From Hevea brasiliensis (Eukaryota; Streptophyta; Magnoliopsida; Malpighiales; Euphorbiaceae): a DNA stretch of 64,000 bases. Location: positions 82,449,652 to 82,513,651 of the forward strand of contig NC_079496.1 of the NCBI RefSeq assembly GCF_030052815.1, given 5' to 3'. The notes under the pieces are model-generated. The model ran no database searches, was not told where the DNA came from, and was given only the letters and a program-made list of their open reading frames with translations. The number at the start of each line of letters is the position of its first letter. The first letter of the stretch is position 1. A program made the translations under genes and the position numbers. Below, in pieces: positions 47,756 to 59,283 of the stretch.

Positions 47756-50281
47756 TTACGCAATACTGCTAAACAATACCCTATTGGCATGCCAATCTAT
47801 CCAATCTGACACACGTGTCTAGGTAATACATTGGCACATAATTTCATTATTTATTAAATATTCTGAGTATAATTTATAGTATTTTAATTTTTATTCATAG
47901 CAAAAGCATAAATACCTAAATCTCATTCCTACACAATTTATGCAATTCATCATACCATCCATGATGATTTCAATTCACATCAATTAATTTTTTTTTTATG
48001 TACCATTTGTACATCGAAATATTTTTCTTCTCTCAGGAGGAGAACTAATGTCAAATTCATGCATCCTTATGATACTTTTATTTATTACAATAAGTATATG
48101 TATTATCAGTCACAATTTTTCCTAAAGCCCTCCATGTCGGTTATCCCCTTATGTCCTAGAGTTACTCAAGTTCAAGGATTAAAATTCACTAATTACATTA
48201 TATATTATCATTTATAATGTTTTCTCTAATTTATTTTACTTTTTCTTATATCCTTGGGGTTACTATTCACACATTACTATTCACTCAAATTGTTGACTTT
48301 TTCATACATAATATGTATACAAATGATTGATACATAATTACACCACATTTTGGGTTCTAAATTTGTTGGCATTGATTGCCAATACCATTTCAAAGTTTAT
48401 TTTATGTTATTCAAAATTTTCAGATTTCATGCCTTAAGTTTACTGTTCTATTGGTCATTGTTACAGTAGAATTTTGATAAAACTTTCTTCATGAAAGTTG
48501 TTCCTTTATGTGTCTTCTTTAATTCCCTTTTTGAATCACTCCATTTGGAGTTTTGTAGCTCAAGTGATGGCCATTTTACCATAACTGGCCGGATTAACCA
48601 GTATCCAAAATTTCTGGGCAATTTGGTTCTGCCAGATTTGGTATTTTGACTTTGGTGGACAATTCCATTAAGTTTTGGTCAAAATTTGGAGTTATGTTCT
48701 TCATGAAGGTTGTTCTAAATTGTCTAATCTTTCCATTGATATAAAATTTAGGTCATTTGGACATTTCTACATTGAGTTATGACCATTTGAACAAATATTA
48801 TTTATTTGGTCAATTTCCAAGATGAGTAGGTTGGTTACCTGGATTTGGTCAATTTTTAGGGTATCCTAAGTTTGTATTCTAGGCAAGGTTTCTCCATCAA
48901 AGTTGTGCCATTATGTGTCTAATTTCACGTCCAATTGGTCTTGCACCATTTGAAACTACACAACTCAAGTTAAAGCTGTCCAACCTTGCTGGACTCACAC
49001 CCAGCCTTGTAGGTCACTCAAGGTAGCACCTCTAACCTCCATTCCCATGGCACAATTCACTTCATTTCCTCATCAAACACAATCAAATGGTCACTAATTG
49101 ACCATTAGAACTTCCTTTCACCACTACATGAGCAAAATCATAAATTTGTTGTCCAAACCCTAACCCTAACAATCCCAAATTCTCAAATCTTACATTATAC
49201 TCATAATTAAAGTTTTCAATTCACTTATACATGTCAAGGGACAGCCCTATACCATTTTAAATCCATTAAAAGCTATCAAACTCAAGAAGATTTAAGGCTA
49301 CTGAAAATTGGATAGTGTCCCTACATGCATATTTTTACACAATTTCTTTAATTCTTAGTTCAATTCCTAGTTCTAATCAAGAATTAAAAGAGAGAAAGAA
49401 AGACTCTAGCACTAACCTTGTTTGATGGAATTTCTAAGCTTGTAAAACTCTTTCTTTTTTCTTCCTTTTTGCTGCCTCAAGCTTGCTCTAGTTGCAAGGG
49501 TGAATTTTAGTGAAGCAAGCTAGTGGTTTTATGGTGAAATGAAGAGGGAAATGGAGCTTTGGATGAGAATCAATGGAGGGAGACAGAAGTGAGGTTTCGG
49601 CTGGCTATTTGAGGAAGAAGGAGCAGATTGTTTTCTTCAATTTTTTTGCCCATTTTATGCTTTTAATTGAGTTTATAGATAGGTGTCACAATATGATTAG
49701 TTGGGGGCATTTTAGTGACATCATGTGATGTCATAATTTTAAATTTCTTTCATTTTCTTTCTTTTTCTTTTTTACTCATTTTCAATTAAAATTTTAGCAA
49801 TATTTATTCACATTTTATGTCATATAAATTATTTATTTAACTGGACAAGTTGGCCAAAAATCATCTCTGAGGACGAAATGACCAAAATGCCCTCCGTTTA
49901 GCTTATTGAGCCAAAATTGTTTGTATAGATCTAAAAATTTTCCTAAGCATTTTCTTGGTATTCTAATGTTATCGAAACCTCAATGACTCTTCTCTGGAGT
50001 CACAAAAATTATTTCATGAATTTTCTCCTGAGTTTAGGGCTTCTAGCTACGAGGACCACAACTTCCCACTGGATTACCCATCGCTAGGGCACCGACTCAT
50101 TTAACTTGGTTGTATTTTATTTTTAAAATTTTTCCTAAATTTTTCTTATTATTATTTGAGTTGTTTATAACTCCTCACTCTAGTCTAAATATTTTTCTAG
50201 ATGTTATAGCTGTCCAGACCGACACCGGTCACTGGAACAGTCGAATATACGGACTAGCTAAAGTGAGAGTGTTACAAAATG

Positions 50282-51488
50282 ACCATAATTAAGCATTATA
50301 AACATTAATTAGTCAACACACCATTAAAACCCTAAATTCCATAAACCCTAATTTCTCTTCATCCCTAACTCATGCAATTCTCATGCAATTACTACCCAAA
50401 TCATGTTCACATCATCAATTAAGCAAGATTTCAAGTTCAATTCCATCAAATCACCTCAAACCCTACTCCCCCCTATGGCTGGCCGAATTTTACTAATCCC
50501 TAATCAAGTATAATTCTTCAATTTTTCAAGTAATTCCCACATGCCCAACATCATTTCCATAAGTACAAACCAATTTAAGTTAGGGAAGAGACTTACCTTA
50601 AGTAGAGCTTTTCAATCTTCAAATTCCTTAAGACTTCCTTAAATTTCTTTCTTCTAATCTTCTCTTTGGAGTTTCATTTGAGAGTTTCTATAATTTTTAT
50701 AGGGAAATTATGGAAGAATTAGGGTTTCAAGAGCTTGGCTATGGTTAACAATGGAGCAATTTTTGAGAGAGAGGTGGAGAGAGAGTGGCTCAGCTGCCTT
50801 AAGGAAGAAGACTAAATTTTCTTTTTCAATTTTCAGCCATTTTGTCCTCTTTTTATAGTATTTATCCTTAAGATTTTGTAAATTTAAAATTATAATTATT
50901 AATTATATCATGTTGACCTCATAGTGATGTCATAAAGCTATTTAAAATTAAAATTTTCATTTCTTTTTATCTTCTTCCCCTATACCTCTTCACTTTTAAT
51001 CTATTTTTCAATATTTTAATTTTTCACAATTTAATAGATATTTAGGTCAAAAATCACCTCTAGAAGTGAATTGACCAAAATGCCCCTTATCGAGTCTGAT
51101 TAATTTTTTTAATAGTGCTTGGTTACTTCTGAATTCCGATTCACTTATTTGGACTTATTTTCTTTTCTTTTCTGTGATTTTCCCATTACCATTAGTTTTG
51201 CAATTATCTTTAGGCCTGCGGTGTCATAGGGTCCCACACGAATTTAGGGTAACAACTGAGCTCGCAGTCGCTTCCCAGGTCAGTCACCCATCACCGGGAC
51301 CTCAGCTCATTTAACCGATTATGCTTGATTTTTCTTATTTCTATTTCACCTTTAAGTGATTTTTATTAATTTTTATTTTTGGCTTTTCTAGATGACTTAA
51401 ATATGGTTTTGAACATCCTGACTGTCTGGATAGACACTAGTCACCGGAACAGTAGAATATATAGCCTACTTAGTATGGAGGTGTTACA
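50282..51488 (-). repeat. LTR H, right piece
   Basis: This continues 18105-19281 after removal of LTR IV and its AAATG repeat. It ends GGAGGTGTTACA at 51488, where the gag of element VII resumes. The terminal region (ACTAGTCACCGGAACAGTAG) is shared with the element II, III, IV and VI LTR starts. The shared motif AATTGACCAAAATGCCCC lies at 51069-51086. No coding region is seen. Confidence 0.72.
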
Positions 51489-51866
51489 CTGGTAAGCAGC
51501 CACCTGCAGTAGTGAGATTGTACACTCCAAGCTTTGATCCGGTGTTCAATGTAAGTGCTGGAGAACTCTCTCAGTCCTCTCTAGCCAATACTCTACAGCA
51601 GCTGGGTCATCCTCCCTTTTTCCTTTAAAATCTATAGCCCCATACTTTCAGAGCTTCTCCAAAGGTGATCTCTGTATAGGCTGTGTCTGAGCTCCCTCAC
51701 CTACCTGAGTAAATCGGCTATCTGCTAGAAAAACTGCTACTGAGGTTCTGCAGGCTGCTCAGTAAAATACCTGTGCTGTAGAATCTCTCACTCCTCTAAC
51801 ACTACTGCCCTCCGGAGCGTGACTCTCCACTTTCTTTTCAATAGCTTGAGGAGTATCAGAATCCAT
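51489..51866 (-). pseudogene. gag: gag N-terminal fragment of element VII
   Basis: The minus strand starts at 51866 (MDSDTPQAIEKK). It contains KYGAIDFKGKREDDPAAVEY and WLERTERVLQHLH, homologous to the Gag of element III (FGKREDDPMAAENWLDR), and is cut by LTR H after SLLQ. Several stops interrupt it. Only the first part of the gag domain is present; the rest lies beyond the nested insertions, outside the window. Confidence 0.75.
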
Positions 51867-51993
51867 TCTACCAACCTAAAATAGACGGGAGAGTAGATCT
51901 GCATAAGAGTCACCTCAATCCCTAGTAGATTCAATGCATGTTCACGCACATATGTGATAACTTACTATTTAGGTCTAGGAATGCCTAAACCTT

Positions 51994-52005
51994 GCTCTGA
52001 TACCA
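51994..52005 (-). other. Primer-binding site of element VII
   Basis: The minus strand reads TGGTATCAGAGC, with spacer CTAAA before the LTR at 52011. Confidence 0.9.
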
Positions 52006-52010
52006 CTAAA

Positions 52011-53978
52011 TGTAGCACCCCCTTATCCAGTCTATAGTGAAACTGAGAAGGAGATATTACATTCGGTGCACAGAGCACCTATCTCTATGCCATTATTTAT
52101 TATCCTTTAATTTCTTACAAATTTATTCACAATAATTTGTGTTTTTGTCAAATGGAGAAATTGCAAGAGTTTTCCCTAAATTTTAATAATTCACCTATTA
52201 AAATATTATTCATAACCTATTAAATCCTCAATTTCCATATCATTTCCATCACATAATAATCATCAAATTTCATCATTATCACTTTTTAATCAATCCTGTC
52301 ATATAAGTTTCGTCAAATTTCATCAACATTAATTCTTCACCCAAGTTGCATATACACCAGAAATATCTTTAATTTACAAATTTATTAACTAACTCATATG
52401 GCTAAATTAAACTTACATACTTATGATTATAATCTCCAAAATAAAGTTTACATAATATTTATTACAACATAAATGTATATACACATATGAGTAAAAATAT
52501 ACAATGAGGATGATGATGATGCATCTACCCAAAAGTCAGAGGTAAAGTGACTCTAGACTTTTTTACAGATACAATCTAGCTCCTGTCAGCCAAAATCTAC
52601 TCTTTATCTACTATACCTGTGCGAGGAAATAAATCTTCGCTCTAAGCTAAATAGCTTAGTGGTGCACTCTTAATTTAAAATAAAATAATTTTCATTATGC
52701 ACATTAACACATAATATGCTCATAATATTCATACAAGAATATTTAAAAATTTAAAAGCAATTATATAATATCATGAAGTAAATATAGGTCAATAAATCTA
52801 TACTTGTTAATCATACCATTTAATGAGGTTAAATGCACTTTATTTACTCAATAATCCTTTATGTTCACCAATCAGTCTTTATCATATTTTATTTAAAATT
52901 TCTTTTTTTTGCCTTTATGATCACAAATGGGAGCTTTACTTCCATGCCTATAGTAACTTATGACAGACGGTATATAGATTGGATAATTGGACTCGAGGTG
53001 CTGACCACTCGGTGGTTCTGGTCGATACAACACAAGCTTACATTCTCAGTACTGACCACTCGGTGGCTCTGACTGGTATAAAACTGGCTTCATTCTTGAT
53101 ACTGACTGCTCGGTGGCTCTAACCAGTTTAACAATAGCTTTTATTCTCTGTACTTACCACTTAGTGGCTCTGACTGGTAGCATACCCACTTATCTAATCC
53201 TATACTCACTGTCTAAGCTTACTTGGACTCAGCTTTCTTAATTAATATTAATTCAACCCTTTGTTCCCATATTTGTCAAGATATATGTGTCAACATCATC
53301 ATGCCATTTCCATATATGCATAGCCTTTGCATTCAAGCATACTAAATACATGTACAACTTGCATTAGTGAAGAATATGGCAAAATCTTGCAAATTCCTTA
53401 ACGTATATATTGTATTCTATCAAAATCTGACAATGTAAATGCAAGAATTCACTTGTTCTTTCTTCATAAGATTTTTAGACTTATGTCTTAACTTTCATTT
53501 GGTTTTTGAATCACTTGATTGTGATTTATAGATCACAAGTTATGACCAAATAAGCAGGATCTAGTCATATCTACCTTTTTCTTCCAAAATACAAGGCAGA
53601 TTGTGGACAGGTTTTAGAACTCAATTTCAATCAAGTTTCAGTCATATTTAGAAATTCCTAATCATTAAGCTTGACTTTTTAACCAATTATGCTTAATTTT
53701 CCTAATTATGATTAATTGAATTAATCCAACTTTATTAACTTAATTAATCACATCTTTGGTCAATGTTTGACTTTTAAGCATAATTGACCAAATTTTTCTC
53801 TTACCAGTTTGCTATTCAACTTTTTCATAATGTCCGATAAGTCCATAACTCCATTTTTTACTTTGGTTTTTAATCTCCTTATTTTAACTTATTCTCAAGT
53901 CATATTTAATCCTTTCAATAACAATATTCACAAGCCGATATTAGTACTGTCTAAGGTTAGGGATTATGGGAAGTTACA
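52011..53978 (-). repeat. Element VII 5' LTR (about 1.97 kb)
   Basis: On the plus strand it starts TGTAGCACCCCC beside the PBS and ends GGGAAGTTACA, where copia LTR sequence takes over, so it begins TGTAAC in sense. It is shorter than the other gypsy LTRs here. The right edge is assigned from the TG...CA ends and the switch to copia homology. The matching left flank is outside the window. Confidence 0.7.
52998..53185 (-). repeat. Four-unit 51-bp tandem repeat in the element VII LTR
   Basis: Units start at 52998, 53049, 53099 and 53150. Each contains a form of CTGACCACTCGGTGGCTCTG followed by a variable AT-rich half. The core ACCACTCGGTGGT can fold back on itself (ACCAC/GTGGT around TCG) in the first unit. 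Confidence 0.88.
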
Positions 53979-54416
53979 AAGGATTTATATGCACTAGCAT
54001 GATCTTTATGACATTGCATTGATAAGTGTAAACTCCATGTGTGTGTCATAAGTGTCACTGTTTCTGCCCACTCATCATATGAGTGCCCACCATGTTTGTT
54101 ATATAGCATGAGACTCGCCATTCTAGCCCATTAGCATCTCATATTGATTTATGGAAACAAATATGAATGACAATCCTTCTGGATAAATCATGTCCTATGA
54201 TGTATCCTAGATTGTGAATGAAAATTTATAATACTTGTGCAAGAATATTATGTTACTCATATTCTTAACAACTTAAGAATAGAATATCTAACATGATATT
54301 AAATGACCTTTTTTAATTAAACATAAATAATTTATATTAATAGAAAAGAATATTTGCCTTTATTGAGGAATAATTATTTACAAGATACAAATAAATGATA
54401 TGCTCTAGGGCATATT

Positions 54417-57400
54417 TGTAACACCCTCACTGTAGCAATTTCGTACATTGTACTATTCCGATGACCGATGTCGGTCTAGACAGCTAGAATGTCTAGAAAA
54501 ATATTTAAACTAAAGTGAAGAACTATAATTAACTCAAATATTAATAAGAAAAATTTATGAAAAATTTTAGTAATAAAATACAACCAAGTTAAATGAGCTG
54601 GTGCCCTCGCGATGGGTAACCCAGTGGGAAGTTACGGTCTTCACAACTAGAAGCCCTAAACTCGGGAGAAAATTCATAAAATAATTTTTAAAAACTCCAG
54701 AGAAGAGTCATTAAGGTTTCTATGGTATTAGAATGCCAAGAAAATGCTTAGAAAAATTTTTCGTTTGGTACAAACGATTTTGGCTCAATAAGCCAAACGA
54801 AGGGCATTTTGGTCATTTCGTGTTCAGAGATGATTTTTGACCAACTTGTCCAATTAAGTAAATAAATTATATGACATAAAATATGAACTAATATTGATGA
54901 AAAATTAATTAAAAATAAGTAAAGAAATAAGAAAGAAAAAGAAAACAAAAATGAGATTAAATGCTAATTATGACATAAGCTTAAAGTAAAATGATGTAAT
55001 TAAAATATTTTGGCCAATGAAAATTAAACAAATACATATAAGAAGATAAGAGAGAGTTGAATAAGACAAATTAAGAATTAAAAGCCATCTTCTTCATTTT
55101 TTTTCAAGATAGCCGAATCTTTTTCATGGTGAGCTTTCACCATTTTTGTCAAGCTTGAGCTTGATTTCTCCCTCATTCTTCCACCAAAATCCATAACTCC
55201 TTCCATCAAAATTAATTCCACACTTAGACTAAGCTATTGACAACCAAGAAAAGAGGAAAAGAGAAAGTTTTTCACAAGTCCAAGAAGTGCCACTTCAAGG
55301 TTAGTGCTAAATCTCTTACTTCTCTCTTTACATTTTTTATTTGAACTTTGAGTTAAGTTAGAAAATGGAGAAAATTTGAAGAAAATATACATGTTAGGGA
55401 CATTTAAATTTTCAGCAGCCATGGGAGAAGGTTGAGAATTGTTGATTTGATTGAATTAAATTGCTTGGGAATGATGTTTGATAATTATATTAGAATTAGA
55501 TGTTGATTTATGTATGTTAGATGAAGTAATGGATTGTTAAGGTTAGGGTTTTAAGATTTAATTGAGGATTTAATGCTTAGATGTTTAATTTAAGTTCTAA
55601 TGGTTAATTAGTGACCATTTGATGAATTTTGACCTTAAATTGGAGACCATTGTGGCATTGGAATTGAAATGGGTGTGCTGCCTTGTGTGCCCTGTAGGAC
55701 TAGGTGTGAGTCCAGCAGGTTTGGGTAGCCATAAATGGAGTTGTATAGGTTCAATTGATGCAAGGCCAATTGGACATGAAACTAGACACATAATGGCACA
55801 ACTTTGGTGAAGAAACCCTGCCCAGAAAACCAAACCAAGTTGACCTAAAAATTACCCTAATCTGGGTGACCAACATGCTATCCCTGGAAAATGACCAAAT
55901 GAACAGTATTTGTTCAAATGGTCATAACTCAGTGTAGAAAAGTTGAATTGATCTGAAATTTTACCAGCAGAAATCTGAGACATATCCCTACAACTTTCAT
56001 GAAGAACACAAATCCAAATTCTAATCATAACCTAGTCAAATTTCCATCCAAACTTAGGTCACCAAATCTAGCAGAACCAAATTGCCCAGAAATTCTGGAT
56101 ACAGGTCAATCCGGCCAGTTATGGTAAAATGACCATGACTTGAGCTACAAAACTCCAAATGGAGTGATTCAAAAAAAGAAATGTAACTAGAAACAATAAG
56201 GAACAACTTTCATGAAGACAATTTTTTCAACTTCCTACTGTACAAATAACCAATGGAACAGTAAACTTAGGGTATGAAATTTGAAAATTTTGAATAACAT
56301 AAGATAAACTTTGGAATGGTATTGGAAATCAATACCAACAAAAATAAAATGCAAAATGTGGTATCTTGGAGAACTTAGGTTCAATAAATTTATTATGTAT
56401 TAAAAAGTCAACAATTTGAGTAAATAGTAATGTGAAAGTAATACAAAGACACAAAGTGTAAGAACTAAATTGGTAGAGGAAATTAAGGTATGAAAATTGG
56501 AATCCATGAAATGTTCATGGATTACTTGGAATAGAAATAGTAATTTACCTAAATGACTTAATGAACATTTAAGTTATGTGAATATATAGTTAAGATTTGT
56601 ATTCCCATTACTAGTAGGTCTAATTAAACACAAGTGATACCACTTGAATAGGAAATGAAATTAACCTAGATGAATTGTTGAGACTTACATTCCCAACACC
56701 AATGGAGTTCATAATATATTAGCAATACAACTTGAAGTATGGAATGTACTTTACATGAATAGATTGTTGAATGAATAAATATGATAAAAGTGTCATTTGG
56801 GATTTAGGTTCCCATTAAGAGAGAAAGGAAAGATGTTTTGAATGTGAATTGTGATCAATATGAATGACGTAAGGAATATATGAATATTATGATGAATTTA
56901 TAAATTATAAAATTTATCATGAAATAATAAAGTCATAAAACACATTATATTAATATTTAATGATATTATGTGCCCTTGTATTGCCTAGACATGTGTGTCA
57001 AATTGGATAGATTGACATGCTAATAGGGTATTGTTTTAGTAGTACTGTGAAAGGCTTTATGCCTACACTCATGGCTTTATGCCTGCACTCATGGCTTTTA
57101 TGCCCGATTATGTGTTATCATGGCTTTTTAGCCATACTGACTGCATACGTGGTTGACGTTTTGCGTCCCATGGTATGACAGCCCGAGGCACCACGATGTC
57201 CAGTGCCAACGACCCGTTATCCAGTTTAGTCAGCCTGTCATAGGTTACCTGGGCAGAAAAAAATTTATTGAAATAAGTTAAAAATATTAGAAACTAAATA
57301 AATCAGTGAGAAAAATCTGAAAGGTATTAAACTAGTATTAAGAATTTAATTATTGCGAAATGATCTACAACACATAGAAAATATTAAGAGAGTAAATGAA

Positions 57401-58323
57401 AGACTAGCAAAATAAGTATAACGTAAGTAATTATTAGAAATGCATCCTCCATAATAATATAAACATAAACTAAATATTTAGATTTATTTGTACATTATAT
57501 AAATGATTATTGTAAACTTATGATAGAAGAGATTCTAGAGAGCAACATAAATGACGAAAAATATACTGCATGGCAAATTTCATATGAACCCAGTAAAATT
57601 CTTGAGTATAAAAAATATGCTCCAATTATTTTTTATTTGTATACATTATTTCTTGTTATATTATTGCACCACTAAGCAGCAATGCTTAGCGAGATGAAAT
57701 TGTTTCCTTCGCGCAAGTACTAAAGCTAAAACTCAATGGACATTTGACTGGGAATTTTGGGAGTCCAGATCTACAGAGTGTCAAATGTTGTCACCTCCTC
57801 AGCAATGCATGTAGCTAGGGCCCATGTATATCACTTTATGTATTTTATATGTTATAAATATTTCGTATGTTGTAATTCATATGTTGTAATGTAAATTAAG
57901 AATTTGTAAATAATATTTATGTGATGTAAATTTATAAATTGATTATTTCATATGTAATTAAATTATATATCATGTAAATTAATGATGATTGAAAATTATC
58001 ATATATGAGTTGAGAATGAATGGAAATGAATATGAAATTGAATTATACAGAGGATATTCGAATTGATGAGATAATTATGATTAGTATGGATAAGATTTTA
58101 TTGTGAAAATATTGTTGAATTTTCAAGCAGGTGAACAATGAAATGCCCCAAATAAAAATAAAATAGGGGAAACTCCGCTGGTTTCTCCATAGAAAAATAA
58201 TTGATATTAAATTAAACGAATTCAAAATTACTAAAATAATAAAGTAAGATAAGATAAGGTGCTCCGACACCAAATATAGCACACTTTGCTCGGCTACACT
58301 GTAGTCGGGTGAGGAGTGTTACA
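54417..58323 (+). mobile_element. Solo LTR V (3907 bp), same family as LTR IV
   Basis: The LTR runs from TGTAACACCCTC to GAGGAGTGTTACA. The target duplication ATATT is at 54412-54416 and 58324-58328. Removing it restores the copia LTR end (GGGCATATTACTAACA). Its sequence is the reverse complement of LTR IV throughout. No internal region is attached and no gene is supported. The shared motif AGGGCATTTTGGTCATTT lies at 54801. Confidence 0.93.
57051..57138 (+). repeat. GGCTTTATGCC tandem repeat in LTR V
   Basis: Units GGCTTTATGCCTACACTCAT, GGCTTTATGCCTGCACTCAT and GGCTTTTATGCCCG, with a period of about 20. It is the counterpart of 47655-47755 in LTR IV, with a different unit number. Confidence 0.82.
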
Positions 58324-58350
58324 ATATTACTAACAGAAAATACTAGATAA

Positions 58351-59283
58351 TCAGATTTTTACAGTCGTTAGTATACCAACATCATTTTTTATTAACAATA
58401 TGTCATCCACAAATAAGATTAGGAAAGTGGTTGCGCTCCCACTAGCCTTCTTGTACACACATGGTTCATCTTTATTTTTTATAAAACCAAAAGACTTAAT
58501 GGCTTTATTAAAATGTATGTTCCAACTCTTTGAATCTTGCATTAGACTGTAAATGGATTTCTTAAGTTTGCATACTTTAGAACTATCCTTGGATTCAAAA
58601 CCCTTGCGTTGTTCTATGAAAATGTCTTCCTCTATGTATCCATTGAGGAAAGCAATTTTGATATCCATTTGCCAAATCTCATAATCATAGTATGCTGCTA
58701 TTGCTAATAAAATCCTAATGGATTTTAGAATGGCAAGAGGTGAAAAAATCTCTTCATAGTCTATCCCTTGCCTTTGGTGAAATAGTTTCGCTACTAGCCT
58801 TATTTTGTAGGTCTCTACCTTTCCATTAGAACCAATTTTCCTCTTGAAAACCCATTTATTCGATATTGGTACAATACCTTCCGATGGGTCTACAAGATCC
58901 CAAACTTGATTCTTGTTCATGGAATCCATTTCGGACTTCATGGCATCTATCCATTTTGAAGAGTCTATATCTAATATAGCTTCTTCATAAGTCATAGGAT
59001 CATCACCATCATCAATTTCTTCAAGAACATACAACTCTTGTTCATTTTCATGAAGAAATCCATATATATTTGGAGGATGAGATATTATACTTGATCTTAG
59101 AGGAACTAATATGGAGACATCATCAATAGGTATATACTCACTAGCAGGATCAATGTCCATTTTCTTTATTTGTTGATCAGAATTCTTTAACTCTAATTCT
59201 ATCTTCCTTCCTTTACCACCTTCTTGAATAAACTCTTTCTCAAGAAAAATAGCATCTTTACTTATCACAACTCTTTGTGTTGT
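58351..59283 (-). pseudogene. pol: Copia reverse transcriptase, truncated at both ends
   Basis: An open frame of about 310 codons. The N-terminal part resembles the integrase/RT linker (VVISKDAIFLEKEF). The copia-type RT then follows: NKWVFKRKI, KIRLVAKLFHQRQGIDYEE, QMDIKIAFLNG (catalytic Asp near residue 209), VCKLKKSIYSLMQ and the active-site box FVDDILLI (residues 293-300). It stops at residue 312, about 16 nt before the 3' LTR edge, so the last part of RT and all RNase H are missing. The 5' side is cut by element VI at 59284. Some normally conserved residues are changed (KLFHQ for KGFxQ), in line with decay. No functional enzyme is expected. Confidence 0.9.

Larger units (their letters stand above)
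19282..50276 (-). mobile_element. Solo LTR IV, interrupted by copia LTR B
   Basis: The LTR segments are 19282-19814 and 47140-50276, about 3.67 kb once joined. On the plus strand it starts TGTAACACCCCTCACC and ends GAGAGTGTTACA. The target duplication AAATG is at 19277-19281 and 50277-50281. The reverse complement matches solo LTR V (54417-58323), so both are one family. No PBS, PPT or coding region is attached, so this is a solo LTR left by LTR-LTR recombination. Everything between 19815 and 47134 is later insertion. Confidence 0.9.
53979..59283 (-). mobile_element. CP-1: deleted Ty1/copia element
   Basis: The 3' LTR fragment is 53979-54416 plus 58329-58335 (split by solo LTR V) and the pol remnant is 58336-59283. 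The LTR matches copia LTRs B and C. The rest of the LTR is beyond element VII, and the 5' half of the element is beyond element VI. It is the oldest identifiable layer, since VII, V and VI all lie in it. Confidence 0.85.

Noticed and set aside
47655..53185. Regularly spaced repeats that might be taken for a CRISPR array
   Set aside because: Units are contiguous or nearly so, imperfect, inside plant LTRs, and there are no cas genes.
53809..53997. Open frame crossing the edge between element VII LTR and copia LTR
   Set aside because: It spans a transposon junction and is AT-rich, so it cannot be a conserved gene.
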